Source: Stachybotrys elegans (lineage: Eukaryota > Ascomycota > Sordariomycetes > Hypocreales > Stachybotryaceae). Taken from it: a DNA stretch of 64,000 bases. Positions within the stretch are counted from its first letter, which is position 1, and the number at the start of each line of letters is the position of its first letter. The notes beneath the pieces are model-generated. The model worked only from the letters and a program-made list of their open reading frames with translations, was not told the origin of the DNA and did no database searches. Location: positions 124,001 to 188,000 of the forward strand of contig JAGPNK010000020.1 in assembly GCA_020746835.1 (NCBI GenBank), written 5' to 3'. Below, one piece after another: positions 55,118 through 64,000 of the stretch. The translations under genes and the position numbers were made by a program.

Positions 55118-56280
55118 GAGTGCGGCAGATGTCGGCCAGGGCAAGAGTGGCAGGAGCGGGCGGCGGCGAGCCGAAGATAGGCGGAAGAGGGCTCGGGAGA
55201 CAGGCTGGCGGGAGACGGGCGGGAGGTGAACTGCAAGGAGTGGCAAGGTGGCGAGGGAGTGCTTTATCCGCGTGGCTACAGGCCACCGAGAGCGGCTCCT
55301 GGTCGTAGGGAGCGCGAGGCAAAAAGCTAAGCGAGGAGAGTTGCCAGCCAGAGGTCGGATGCTGGTGTTACTCAACAGTGGATCAAGATAGACGGGAGCG
55401 GATGAAGGAAGTGGGTGGTCGATGGGTGGATGATGGGTGGATGGGTGGATGGAAGCAATGCAATCGACTTATGCAAGTGGAGGAACTTGGGGAACTAGTG
55501 AGTGAGCTGAGAGGCTCCCGCCGATGCCAGAAAAGGACTCGGTCGCCCAGGTGCGCTGAGGGAGGCCAAGATTGGGTTAGGCTTAGTGGGGTGAGAGGCT
55601 GAAGTGCCTCCCGCCAGCTTAGGTTGCTGGGCGGATACTGCACTGTCAAACTGCACCTATTTTACATACGGATACAGGGTAGACAGTTTCGCATCCATTT
55701 TGCGTTGCGATTTCGGGTCACCATCAATATCACAGCGAGCTACATTACAATGCAGTCAGTACGCATTCGCAAAGAGAAGACGACATCCAGTTCAAGCGGT
55801 TGACCGAAGTCCCAACCATCCTCCATCGATCGCTTGTCGGGGCAGGCATTGTCATTCACCGCGCCACGTTTCCCCATGATCACCCATTCATTGTCGGTCT
55901 TTCAACGAATTAATTCATTGCCGGTGAAAGACTACAATCACCAACTCGCACAGTCGTCATTCTGGTGCATTGCAATGATGTTTAGGTTATTTTAGTCGCA
56001 AACGTCGACAAAGCAAACCATTGCCCCTTTGTCCTGAACAAGCAAATGCGTGGACGCACCGCTGCTACTCTCCTCGTCAAATAACGGGCATCCTTCGTGC
56101 ATCACTACATCTTCGCGAGCAATCTTCATGACGAGTCATCATACCGGGAAAAAGTCGCAGCCGGAGAAGCATGTATTATCTACTGACACACACATTATAT
56201 ATGCCGGTCGCTATGTATTTCATTGATCTAGTCAGTGATCTACATCCCTTCACTCCCACGTGTCAAAACACAGCTGGTAT
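55118..56280. other. Intergenic region between EAF and the next minus-strand gene
   Basis: EAF promoter on the left, with a GGATGGGT-type simple repeat at about 55420-55453, and the 3' flank of the orphan on the right. No gene is supported. Confidence 0.55.
55420..55453. repeat. GGTGGATG-type short tandem repeat
   Basis: Four to five degenerate copies of an 8-11 bp unit (GATGGGTG / GGTGGATG) in the EAF upstream region. Confidence 0.7.
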
Positions 56281-56999
56281 CTACTTTGTCCTCCTCAGGT
56301 TCTTCAATATCTCCGGCGCCATCTCTGCCCAGGTTTTCTCTTCCGGGTCGTCAATCTTCCTTTCGAAATAGAAGATGTAGTGGCCGGAACGCTCGGAAAG
56401 CCGAGGGACCCCCTTGAGCTTCCAGGCCACGGCATACGCGCCCTTGTTTTCCATGGGAATGCTGCACACCAGATGCTGCACGGGCACTTTGCCGTCGTCA
56501 CCAGCGGCACGGGCATGCCAAATATCGTCTTCGATATCGAATGCCTTTTCCACAGGGGCCCTGCGCTGCGTGAATGTATCGTGATACATCTCGAAAAACT
56601 TCAAAAGTCCCTGCGTGCAGTAGAAGTGGCGGCGCCATTGACTCAGCATCTCGAACCGAAGCCCAAGTCCTTGGGGAGTCGGGCCCGTGGTATAGATGAA
56701 CCCCACCGTCTTGAAGCCAGAGTTCCCTCTGTCCACGACAATGGCCTTCTTCATGACGTATGAATCGGTCCACGAGTCGTTCAGCTCGGCTATATGCGCC
56801 TCCAGTCGCGCCTTGGACTCCTCCATGCTCTCGCTGACGGTGTCGTCGCTATGATTTTGGGTCAGTCATGCTCTTGTACGGGGTTGGGACTGGCTCACGA
56901 TAGTCTTGCTGCTTCCTTGTCGGTCCTCATCTGATGAAACTCTTGGAGATGCCTCAGACTCATATCGTCCAGCCACAGCATGCCCACGTTGCTCGCCAT
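56281..56999 (-). CDS. Hypothetical protein (222 aa)
   Basis: I do not recognise the family. Exon 1 is 56899-56999 (MASNVGMLWLDDMSLRHLQE..), the intron is 56849-56898 (50 nt, GTGAGC..CATAG) and exon 2 is 56281-56848. The N-terminal 70 residues look helical (RTDKEAARL, ESKARLEAHIAELNDSW). The remainder has a mixed alpha/beta look: VMKKAIVVDRGNSGFKTVGF, IYTTGPTPQGLGLRFEMLSQ, VQHLVCSIPMENKGAYAVAW and GHYIFYFERKIDDPEEKTWA. There is no signal peptide, membrane segment or known catalytic motif. The even codon use, a clean splice and the lack of low complexity argue for a real gene. Confidence 0.72.
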
Positions 57000-58269
57000 A
57001 TTTACTATATGTGCTCAGGCAGATTTCGTACGGGCAATAATTCAAAAGGTAGATGCTGCAAGGTAGAGCAAGAAAGGCGATGAAGGCAGACGGAGACTGT
57101 GAAGATGCAAGCCCGTTTCTTAAGTAGGTTATCCACGTGTATAGGACACGTCTGGTGCCAGAATCACTGTTCGGCTGGAACTGCAAAGTACGAGAGCAGC
57201 CAGCATGTTCAAAGATTGCGGTTAGCAAGGGGCTCTGTGTGACCTGAATGTGTGCATAAAGCTTGGGGCTGAACGTACCAGTTGTTCGCGGGACATGTAC
57301 GTGACCAAGCCAGTACTGTCGTACACTTGCATTTGATTTCACTCGTGGAGTCTATATAAAGCTTGTGTGACACAAACAAACCATTCATAAATTAGCACGG
57401 CGTTGCACCGCACACAGAGCTGGTCCTATAGGCGCATCAAACTTTGAGATACAACTACGAGACAAGAAGAACACTCCGCAGTCCATTAAGCCGATTTCTG
57501 CTACAAGGAGCAGCTTCAATATCATCTGTGCATCACGACTGCAAATTGGTTACTCATTCATGCCTACGGATGTAATCAAAGCATCAGACTTTGCAATGCG
57601 TGTCACCCCAGCTTTGTTTGTTTGTTTGTTTGTTTGCTTGTTTGTTTCTTTCTTTTGAAGACTGTTCGCATTGACCAAGTATTTGATAGATAACCTATTT
57701 CCTTCTATATACCAGCATCTACAAGTTGCTGTTTCAACACATTCAGTTAATAGTGCGCATGTAGTGGCCGTACTCCTGCTGCTAAAACAATACTTGCACC
57801 CCTTTCAGAAAGTTCTACATTCTGCCGGTCTGCTTTCTCTCGCTTCTGTAAGCTCCTGGAGGTAGTATGGAAGCTTACGTTAGATAGTAAGCATTCACGA
57901 AATCTTTCTCCCGTGAGGCACAACGACCTCTTCAAGACTGAAGGATTACTACATGGAGACAGACCGCTTACCAACTTGCATGTATCCACGACGCCACGTG
58001 CCATCCATGCATAATGCGTACTGGTGCCCCGTGGTTGGCCAACCCAGATGCAGCCCGGCTGGACTTGGTGCTCGAAGGATCGGCATACAGCACCAACAAG
58101 TTCAAACGTGCCCCTCTTGTGGGCTGACCGTCGCCCTTTGCGACCTCTTCTCCTTTGCCTTGATACCATGAGAGCAGATCCCACTGCCCCAAAATCTCGT
58201 GTTCGAGTCTGATTCCTCACCTCCATCGCCCTCTCTCCTATCCTTACTCGCCGCCTGGATTGCGCAGTG
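57000..58269. other. Divergent region between the 222-residue orphan and the G-alpha-like gene
   Basis: 1.3 kb with a (TTTG)n microsatellite at 57613-57647. Short overlapping frames on both strands. No gene is supported. Confidence 0.55.
57613..57647. repeat. (TTTG)n microsatellite
   Basis: Eight to nine TTTG units with one C interruption, followed by TTTC. Confidence 0.85.
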
Positions 58270-59577
58270 ATGGCTCAGCCTAATATCGATCAAGGCGTTT
58301 GTCTTGCGCAAATGTCGACGTCAACTACGGACAATTCATTGTCACAGACTAAGCCTGACGTTGAGACAGTCTCCCAACTCTCTCGTCAAAGGGGGCTATC
58401 CAAGCGCAGGCCGATTGAACGTCTAAGTCCACGATTGAACGATCTTTGGAGCTGTTTTACAACGGACAAGCGCGACGTAGGAGCTTCTTCGGTTAAGGAC
58501 GACCCGGCGGAACAGGCTCGACGCTCGAAAGAGATTGACGAGTACCTGCAAGCTGACTTTCGCGCCATGAGACGCCAGAGACAAGTGGCCATTGTAGGAC
58601 TGCAAAATACCCAGGAATATTTTTGGAACCAGGCTCGCCTCTTTCATGGTCCCTTAACAGAACAAGAAAAAGCCGAAATCCACATCCACGCAAGAAAGAG
58701 CCTCCACGAAATCATAGCATTGTCCTTTGATAAAGCCTTGGAGGCCCTTGCAGGTGGTACATCGCCAGATGCCAATCTCGCCCCCCATAATCCTGGAAAC
58801 TGGGTGGAGTTGAGTCAACCAGAGCCCCTTGATTTTCAGGCCATGGCCGAGTATGTCGATGAAGTTGTCTCCAAGATGGCCTCAGTGGATGGGCTCTTGC
58901 GAATGCAAGGGCGATCCTTTGCGGCTCTTGTGTGTGAGACGATGGAATCCTGTTGCATTTCCTCCGCCCTTCTGGATGATGATTCACTCCGCTCCATTGA
59001 CAATCTTGTCAAGAGAGTATTCTCTCCGTTGTACGAACCCACAACCCTTGACTGGCTTCACCTTGACAGCCAGCACGCACCGAAGCCTATTCTCCGCGAT
59101 ATGAAGATCAAGCACGGTCAATACAGCATCCGGTTGATCAACCTCAGGTTCGCAGGGCGTGCTAAACTATGGAAGGCCATCTTTGGTGGCATAGAATACA
59201 TCCTGCATGTGAGCAGCTTGGCTCACTATGATGTGCTGGATCCGTTTGAATTGAACCCGTCTTACAATCAGCTCAAGATGTCTATTTGGACTTTCGGTTC
59301 CTTGGTCAGGAGCTCGCAAGGGAGAAATGCCCGCATTCTCGTTGTCTTGTTTGATAAGAGTGCGCTTAAGCAAAAGCTGGAGAGCACCCCGTTGTCTAAT
59401 TATTTCCCCGACTACAAGGGCGACGGTGGGCTGGAGGAGGCAGAGAAGTACATCTGCAGCCAGTACAAAGAGGCCGCCGGAGACTACGACAACTGGGAGA
59501 TGCGCGTGTGTGACGTCCTCAACGAGGAGGCACTCGAGACAATATTTGAAGTTATGATGCCATTCGAAACAGACTGA
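58270..59577 (+). CDS. Degenerate heterotrimeric G-protein alpha-like protein (435 aa)
   Basis: Single exon; the first ATG is 58270. The order of segments follows a G-alpha subunit throughout. Residues about 80-110 (EQARRSKEIDEYLQADFR) match the N-terminal helix. At the P-loop position the protein reads VAIVGLQNTQEYFWNQARLF (about 106-125) where G-alpha has GAGESGKST; no GKS/T remains. HGPLTEQEKAEIHIHARKSL matches the start of the helical domain. IRLINLRFAGRAKLWKAIFG and ILHVSSLAHYDVLD match the switch II/beta-4 region, but DVGGQ is gone. ARILVVLFDKSALKQKLEST and NYFPDYKGDGGLEEAEKYIC match the NKxD region, with FDKS for NKKD, and CDVLNEEALETIFEVMM stands for the TCAT region. The N-terminus has about 80 extra residues and no MGxxxS myristoylation site. 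The reading frame is intact, so this looks like a maintained pseudo-GTPase rather than a dead gene. Confidence 0.8.
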   Translation: MAQPNIDQGVCLAQMSTSTTDNSLSQTKPDVETVSQLSRQRGLSKRRPIERLSPRLNDLWSCFTTDKRDVGASSVKDDPAEQARRSKEIDEYLQADFRAMRRQRQVAIVGLQNTQEYFWNQARLFHGPLTEQEKAEIHIHARKSLHEIIALSFDKALEALAGGTSPDANLAPHNPGNWVELSQPEPLDFQAMAEYVDEVVSKMASVDGLLRMQGRSFAALVCETMESCCISSALLDDDSLRSIDNLVKRVFSPLYEPTTLDWLHLDSQHAPKPILRDMKIKHGQYSIRLINLRFAGRAKLWKAIFGGIEYILHVSSLAHYDVLDPFELNPSYNQLKMSIWTFGSLVRSSQGRNARILVVLFDKSALKQKLESTPLSNYFPDYKGDGGLEEAEKYICSQYKEAAGDYDNWEMRVCDVLNEEALETIFEVMMPFETD

Positions 59578-60382
59578 TAGCTTTTGCTGTTAAATACTTA
59601 TCGTGGGAGGATTTTCAAGTTATTGATCCAGCAATGTCATACTTCCGGGTCTATCACGATATTCTTGCACATTAGATGGTTCTTGTTGTGTCTGGGAAAG
59701 GGTTATAAACTCCTCCCTAGCTTGGTTACCTCCCCTAACGAGGTTCAAGACAAGGCGTTCTGGTTTATGGAGCTGCAGGATGTTGCTGGTATTCAAAATC
59801 AACGCATCTACGAGTCAAGGTCTTCCTGAGCGCTTTAAAGGCGGCAATGCGATGTGGCTTGTCCGCCTGACCGCATTGAGCTCGTGGCGAGCCACCGATC
59901 TCGGCTGTGAATTAACTTGCCTGTCAACTATTCTTTAGAGTGGAGGTACCGATGGGTGGTTCATCTGGCCAGTCAACTCTTGTTAAGAGCGGTAGCCGGC
60001 GGGAAGTATCGGACGTAGGTAATTCACGACAAGGTGTCAGACAGACGAGGCAAGGGCGCGCCCTAATAATGCTCCGATGTCAGAATCCTAAACTGGACGT
60101 TTAACCGACCCACTTGGCAAGTGTCGTGATGGTGTGATTGGTTCATGTAAGACGGAATTGAACTTCAAGCCACCTTTTGTCCCTCGCCAGCTCGAGTTGA
60201 TGGGAGAGGAAACACATATTAGAAGGATGCATTGCTCCCAACCTTTTCAGGTTTACGAAGCGGCACCTCTGTGATATAGCTGGTGAATCGGCGCTCATCT
60301 TGTCATTGTTGGATGTCAGGGTCCATCTTCTCTCTCCTCGTTAACGCACATCTCCATCTAGGCAACAATACCTGTTACCGCA
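59578..60382. other. Intergenic region between the G-alpha-like gene and the GNAT gene
   Basis: 3' flank and promoter, moderately AT-rich. Nothing supported. Confidence 0.6.
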
Positions 60383-60916
60383 ATGGGGACATCGACAGTC
60401 ATTATTCGGCCGGCCACGACAGCAGAAGACTTAGTCGCAGTGGCGAAAGGCTTCCAGACCTTTGCCGACGGACTGGGTGTGGACCTGAGTTTCCAGAATT
60501 TCGCAGCCGAAGTTGCAGGGCTACCGGGCAAATACGCCAGTCCTACGGGGGCCTTGCTGATCGCCGTCGACTCCATCACGGACGAGGTGCTGGGCTGTGT
60601 CGGCCTGCGCCCCATTGAGATTGCCCCGGAGTACAAAACCACGCCGGGCCGACACTGCGAAGTGAAGCGGCTGTTTGTCTACCCAGAAGCACGCGGGCGG
60701 AGCGTCGGCAGGCTGCTGGTGCGGGAGCTGGTCAGGATAGCGCAGGCTCAAGGATATGACGGCATGGTGCTCGATACGCTAGCCAGGCTGGTGCCGGCGG
60801 TGCGGCTCTACAGGTCGGAAGGGTTTGTCGAGATAGCGCGGTATTACTTCAATTCGATTGAGAAGGACGAGCCTGTGGTATATCTCAGGCTGCCGCTGGG
60901 CCCTTCGGGGGCATGA
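60383..60916 (+). CDS. GNAT-family N-acetyltransferase (177 aa)
   Basis: Transfers an acetyl group from acetyl-CoA to an unknown amine. The single domain fills the whole protein. The start (TVIIRPATTAEDLVAVAKGF) is the usual first strand and helix. ALLIAVDSITDEVLGCVGLR is the central strands. CEVKRLFVYPEARGRSVGRL with LVRELVRIAQAQGY is motif A; the acetyl-CoA loop R-G-R-S-V-G has serine where most members have glycine. MVLDTLARLVPAVRLYRSEG followed by FVEIARYYF is motif B, the common LYxxxGF ending. Small stand-alone GNATs of this type occur widely in fungi and bacteria. No signal or membrane segment. The ATG sits directly after a CCGCA leader. Confidence 0.92.
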   Translation: MGTSTVIIRPATTAEDLVAVAKGFQTFADGLGVDLSFQNFAAEVAGLPGKYASPTGALLIAVDSITDEVLGCVGLRPIEIAPEYKTTPGRHCEVKRLFVYPEARGRSVGRLLVRELVRIAQAQGYDGMVLDTLARLVPAVRLYRSEGFVEIARYYFNSIEKDEPVVYLRLPLGPSGA

Positions 60917-62328
60917 CGAGCATAGCCTGGTGGGTTCATCCTGTGGCCCCATCATCTCCAGACCGTTCATCGGTTTGCTGCATGTTATATTGGATCTCGC
61001 TGGCTTTCGGGTCCTTGCATTAGTGGCCGCTCCAGGGCAGGCAGATGTCGCTTGGTTGAAGGCCAACTCGAAAGTACTTGACTTGGGGCCTGGGCTGTTC
61101 GGCGCAGTGATGGATGCGAGGCAGTACCCATGAAGCTCACTCGTCCTGCATGCGCTGGCCATGACTCGAGCAGTCAAGTCATGATAGCATCATGGTGCAG
61201 ACGACAGGAGTCGGTTGGCTGTGGGCGTCTCGCAGAAGCAGATTTCCTGCGGGCGCACTTACGGTGCATTTCTTGTGCTGCATGCAATTGCAGGCACTCA
61301 AGATGCATTGTACGGGAGTAAATAAAGTATGTACAGTGGGTCAGCAAGAGAACAAGTCCGATCAATACAACTAGAACAACGTTTGCCGACCCACTGTAGG
61401 TGCATGCTTTACGCCCGTCTACTCACACATGATAAAGCTGCACAACAGATCCAACACTGTATCTGGGCAGGCAGTAATAAGTATGGGTAGCTGAGACAAT
61501 CTGGAACCCCCCACCACTCCTCCCGTGTATGTAAAAGTATGCACATCTCGATGGAATGGGCCAGACGGAGGAGGTACTGGACGAAGGGCCTTTTCCCTGC
61601 CGCCGTTTCCTTGCCTCCCAATGCAGATCTCCCGTACAACAAGGTGCCGCTGCCATTCATCCCTTGCTTTGAGTGCTTCGAGGACTTTGCATGCCTTGGG
61701 TGTGCTTGATCCGCTTGTTGGTGCCAAACAGGCACTATCAAGGCAATTCCAACACTTTTGGTATCCTGCTCGTGGCCTCCTCACCTAGGATTCTGGGGGC
61801 GGCCTTCATAACCTACATACCTACATAATAAGTACGTGTGTTGGTTTGGAAGGGGTGCTGCCAGCTGGGGGTGATATCTGCTGCTCAACACTGAACTTGG
61901 TAGGCTGCATTTACCGCCACACCCCTCCCTGCCTGGAAAGCACCTACTGGAGCAAGGGAAGGTACCGCCCATATGCATGTACAGACAGACAGGCCCATCC
62001 ATCCCCACTCCTCCCTTACCTCTACCTAACAGGTAGGTATCCTGCACGCCAGCCTCTCGAAGCCATTGGCTTTCCCGTAGCCATCTTGATGGTTGATGAT
62101 GCCTCGCACATCCTGCATTTCGCACTGCCGGCCGCACACACACCCGGCGGCTGGCTAACCCCCCCAGAGCTCCCAAGCCATGGTCTGAACATATATAATT
62201 GGCACCAGGCGCTGCTCTCCATCCCCCCGACCCCTCAACCGTTCCACCGCTCCTGGTTACACAATTCCTGGCCTGTGTTACCTATTCCCATCCCTTCCTG
62301 ATACCTACCCATCTACTCGCACAGTAGA
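60917..62328. other. Intergenic region before the last orphan
   Basis: 1.4 kb. Overlapping frames of 90-150 codons on both strands (61409-62301) have no recognisable content. The part from 61800 on is pyrimidine-rich, as in a promoter and leader. No gene is supported. Confidence 0.5.
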
Positions 62329-63289
62329 ATGGGCTTGTATTACCCCCCGTTGTCTGAGTCCGAACCCGAGCCATCGCACAGCCAAGCAGGCGGTATGTTT
62401 ACCACGCTGGACCTCAATCGAAACTTCGAGACGCTCCAATTCGCACAGGCTGATACCAATGGCCGCCCATCACGACCCAGGGGAAGCAACAACAACAACA
62501 GACGCAGTTCACTGATGCGCTCTATCACCACCCCAACATTCAGGATCACTCCAGCAAGCCCACAGGCCGAAACCCCGGCCACACGCTTATCCTCGGGCAC
62601 AACGCCTGCCACCGCTTCGGTTACATCGCTGGGCATACCCCCGGATACACGGGCATGGTCTCGATCTTCCGATCATGTGCTGGCAGACGTGCCCTTCAGC
62701 CAGAACTCGACCGGTCGCCGCCGCAAGGGAGTTAGACTCAAGTGGGCTCGCCTTGTCGGGCAGCACAGCGTCGTACGTATACCTGCACCATCCTGCAACT
62801 ACAAAGCCTCCCCAGCGTGCTAACGCTTTCTCCTCAAAGGGAAACATTACTCGGTACATCAAAGCCTACATATACTACAATGGCGAATGCGTCCCCATCA
62901 ATAACGATGACCTTCTGCTGGTCGGCGACCTGGGCACCGAGGATAAGTCCATCTACTTTGCTATCCGCCATACTATACAGATGAAGTTTATCACCGAGGT
63001 CATCCGCAAGACCGACTTTCCCTACCATCAGCTCGACACCAAGAGATGGGCTTGCCGCTCCTTCTCTGACTTGACTTTGCCCGCCCCGCTCGTCAGGGAC
63101 ATGTCCTTGTTCCAGCAGAAGGATGCGCTCCTTGTCCTCGTAGTAGACGAGGGGCAGGCGCCCGATCCACGGGTCCTCGAGGCTTACAAAGGTGCGCCAT
63201 TGCAATGGCACTTTAACGAGTTCTCCTTGTCCTCGTTTGACTTCAGCAGCTTTGTACGTACGACGTTGATATCGTTTGGCACGTCCTAA
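62329..63289 (+). CDS. Hypothetical protein, two exons (297 aa)
   Basis: I do not recognise the family. Exon 1 is 62329-62772, the intron is 62773-62839 (GTACGT donor, GCTAAC branch, AAG acceptor) and exon 2 is 62840-63289. The first 125 residues are low complexity (S, T, R, P; SRPRGSNNNNRRSSLMRSIT). From RRRKGVRLKWARLVGQHSV, the protein becomes well ordered: GNITRYIKAYIYYNGECVPI, NNDDLLLVGDLGTEDKSIYF, IRHTIQMKFITEVIRKTDFP and YHQLDTKRWACRSFSDLTLP. The C-terminus is uncertain: the frame runs to a stop at 63289, but a GTACGT just after DFSSF (about 63253) and a CTAACCAG near 63290 could instead form a 40-nt intron with an earlier end. No catalytic motif is seen. Confidence 0.62.
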
Positions 63290-64000
63290 CCAGTTCGACC
63301 AGGATTAAACTCGACTGAGAAGCATCGCGCAGACGTAGTCAGTCGTCTATTTGGAGCAGCTCCAGACACCGCCATAGGACATGGCAGGATAGCAGCCGCT
63401 GCAAGGCCCGCCTACAACGGCCGCCATAGTCCGCTTGGAATCTGTTTAATGGCGGCGCGTGTACAAGCCCCCCATGGCAAGGGTCGCAGCGCCGAAGTCA
63501 GTACATATTAGCTTAGTGTTTTCTGGCTCGGACACGCACGATGCGGTTCAAGCCGCGAAAACCATTATGGGTTACAACGTGCCTGGTAATCAAGGATTGA
63601 AGTCGTTACTAGACGACCCATGCATCGCCTGAAGCACAAAGTTCTCGGGCATCAAGCCGAGCCCTGCCGGGTCTCAGGCGGCTCTGGTGGCACGCCCAGG
63701 AGAGCATTGTTCAGCAGGCCCGGCTTGGTTACCAGATATCCAGCCTTATTTCTCTTCAGATAGCCACCAAATCAAGATCAATCGATCAGACCCGCAGCAG
63801 GATCATGCCTGACTGCCAAGCAATTCTGTCCTCTAGGTGGTACATGAAATGATGGCTGAGTAGATATACCGAGCATTGGGAGCCGTGCCGCACTATTCGC
63901 CTCGCTGCACCAGATGGAGAGAAGATGTATATCGAGGAGCGAATCACGACAATACGCCATGAATTGCATTGCATCCTTTGGGGCGGGGGCGGGGGCATCA
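63290..64000. other. Right-edge region, no supported gene
   Basis: Short minus-strand frames (63778-63998) have no recognisable content. The sequence ends inside a G-rich run. Confidence 0.5.

Noticed and set aside
61409..62301. Several 90-150-codon frames on both strands
   Set aside because: Mutually overlapping, no conserved content; more likely promoter and leader of the gene at 62329.
1..64000. Transposons, secondary-metabolite cluster, CRISPR or prophage
   Set aside because: No transposase, reverse transcriptase, PKS/NRPS, spaced direct repeats or phage genes were seen. The organism is eukaryotic and the window is mainly housekeeping.

Overview
The window is nuclear DNA from a filamentous ascomycete (Pezizomycotina, most likely Sordariomycetes). 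The evidence is short introns of about 45-100 nt with GT..AG ends and CTAAC/CTGAC branch sites, compact intron-poor genes on both strands, and a RID-type cytosine methyltransferase, a family confined to filamentous ascomycetes. No bacterial-style operon, rRNA, convincing tRNA, CRISPR array or intact transposon was found. I support 24 protein-coding genes, most with exon structures rebuilt by hand from reading frame, splice sites and family conservation.

Layout. 1-956 (-): 5' part of the XPF/Rad1 nuclease gene, running off the left edge. 1863-2112 (+): a 65-residue hypothetical protein behind a TATA box and two CRE-like sites. 2883-4840 (+): WASP/Las17. 5487-6199 (-): translation factor eIF1A. 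7147-8232 (+): probable mitochondrial protein of unknown function with an internal duplication. 8985-10056 (+): PD-(D/E)XK nuclease-like orphan. 10647-11898 (+): Chs5 of the exomer. 12186-13040 (-): short-chain dehydrogenase. 13864-16200 (-): 778-residue orphan. 18361-19461 (-): phosphopantothenate-cysteine ligase. 21584-27975 (-): five-exon SEN1 helicase. 29457-31325 (+): RID-type DNA methyltransferase. 32354-34926 (+): divergent UPF1-like SF1 helicase. 34927-41159: a 6.2-kb stretch without a supported gene. 41160-43220 (+): C2H2 zinc-finger transcription factor. 43896-44704 (-) and 45141-46990 (+): the divergent pair RRP40 and SSZ1. 47497-48916 (-): NT-C2 domain protein. 49913-52657 (+): POP1 of RNase P/MRP. 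53222-53796 (+): GFA/CENP-V zinc enzyme. 53913-55117 (-): EAF elongation factor. 56281-56999 (-): orphan. 58270-59577 (+): G-alpha-like protein with lost nucleotide-binding motifs. 60383-60916 (+): GNAT acetyltransferase. 62329-63289 (+): orphan.

Most genes are housekeeping: DNA repair, actin assembly, translation, RNA processing, CoA synthesis and transcription. The less ordinary content is (1) the stretch where SEN1 diverges from the RID methyltransferase, which is followed in the same direction by an orphan SF1 helicase; (2) the degenerate G-alpha-like gene; and (3) several fungal orphans, one with a nuclease fold and one with a fresh in-frame duplication. Functional links between neighbours are inference; fungal genes are transcribed singly, and adjacency alone proves nothing.
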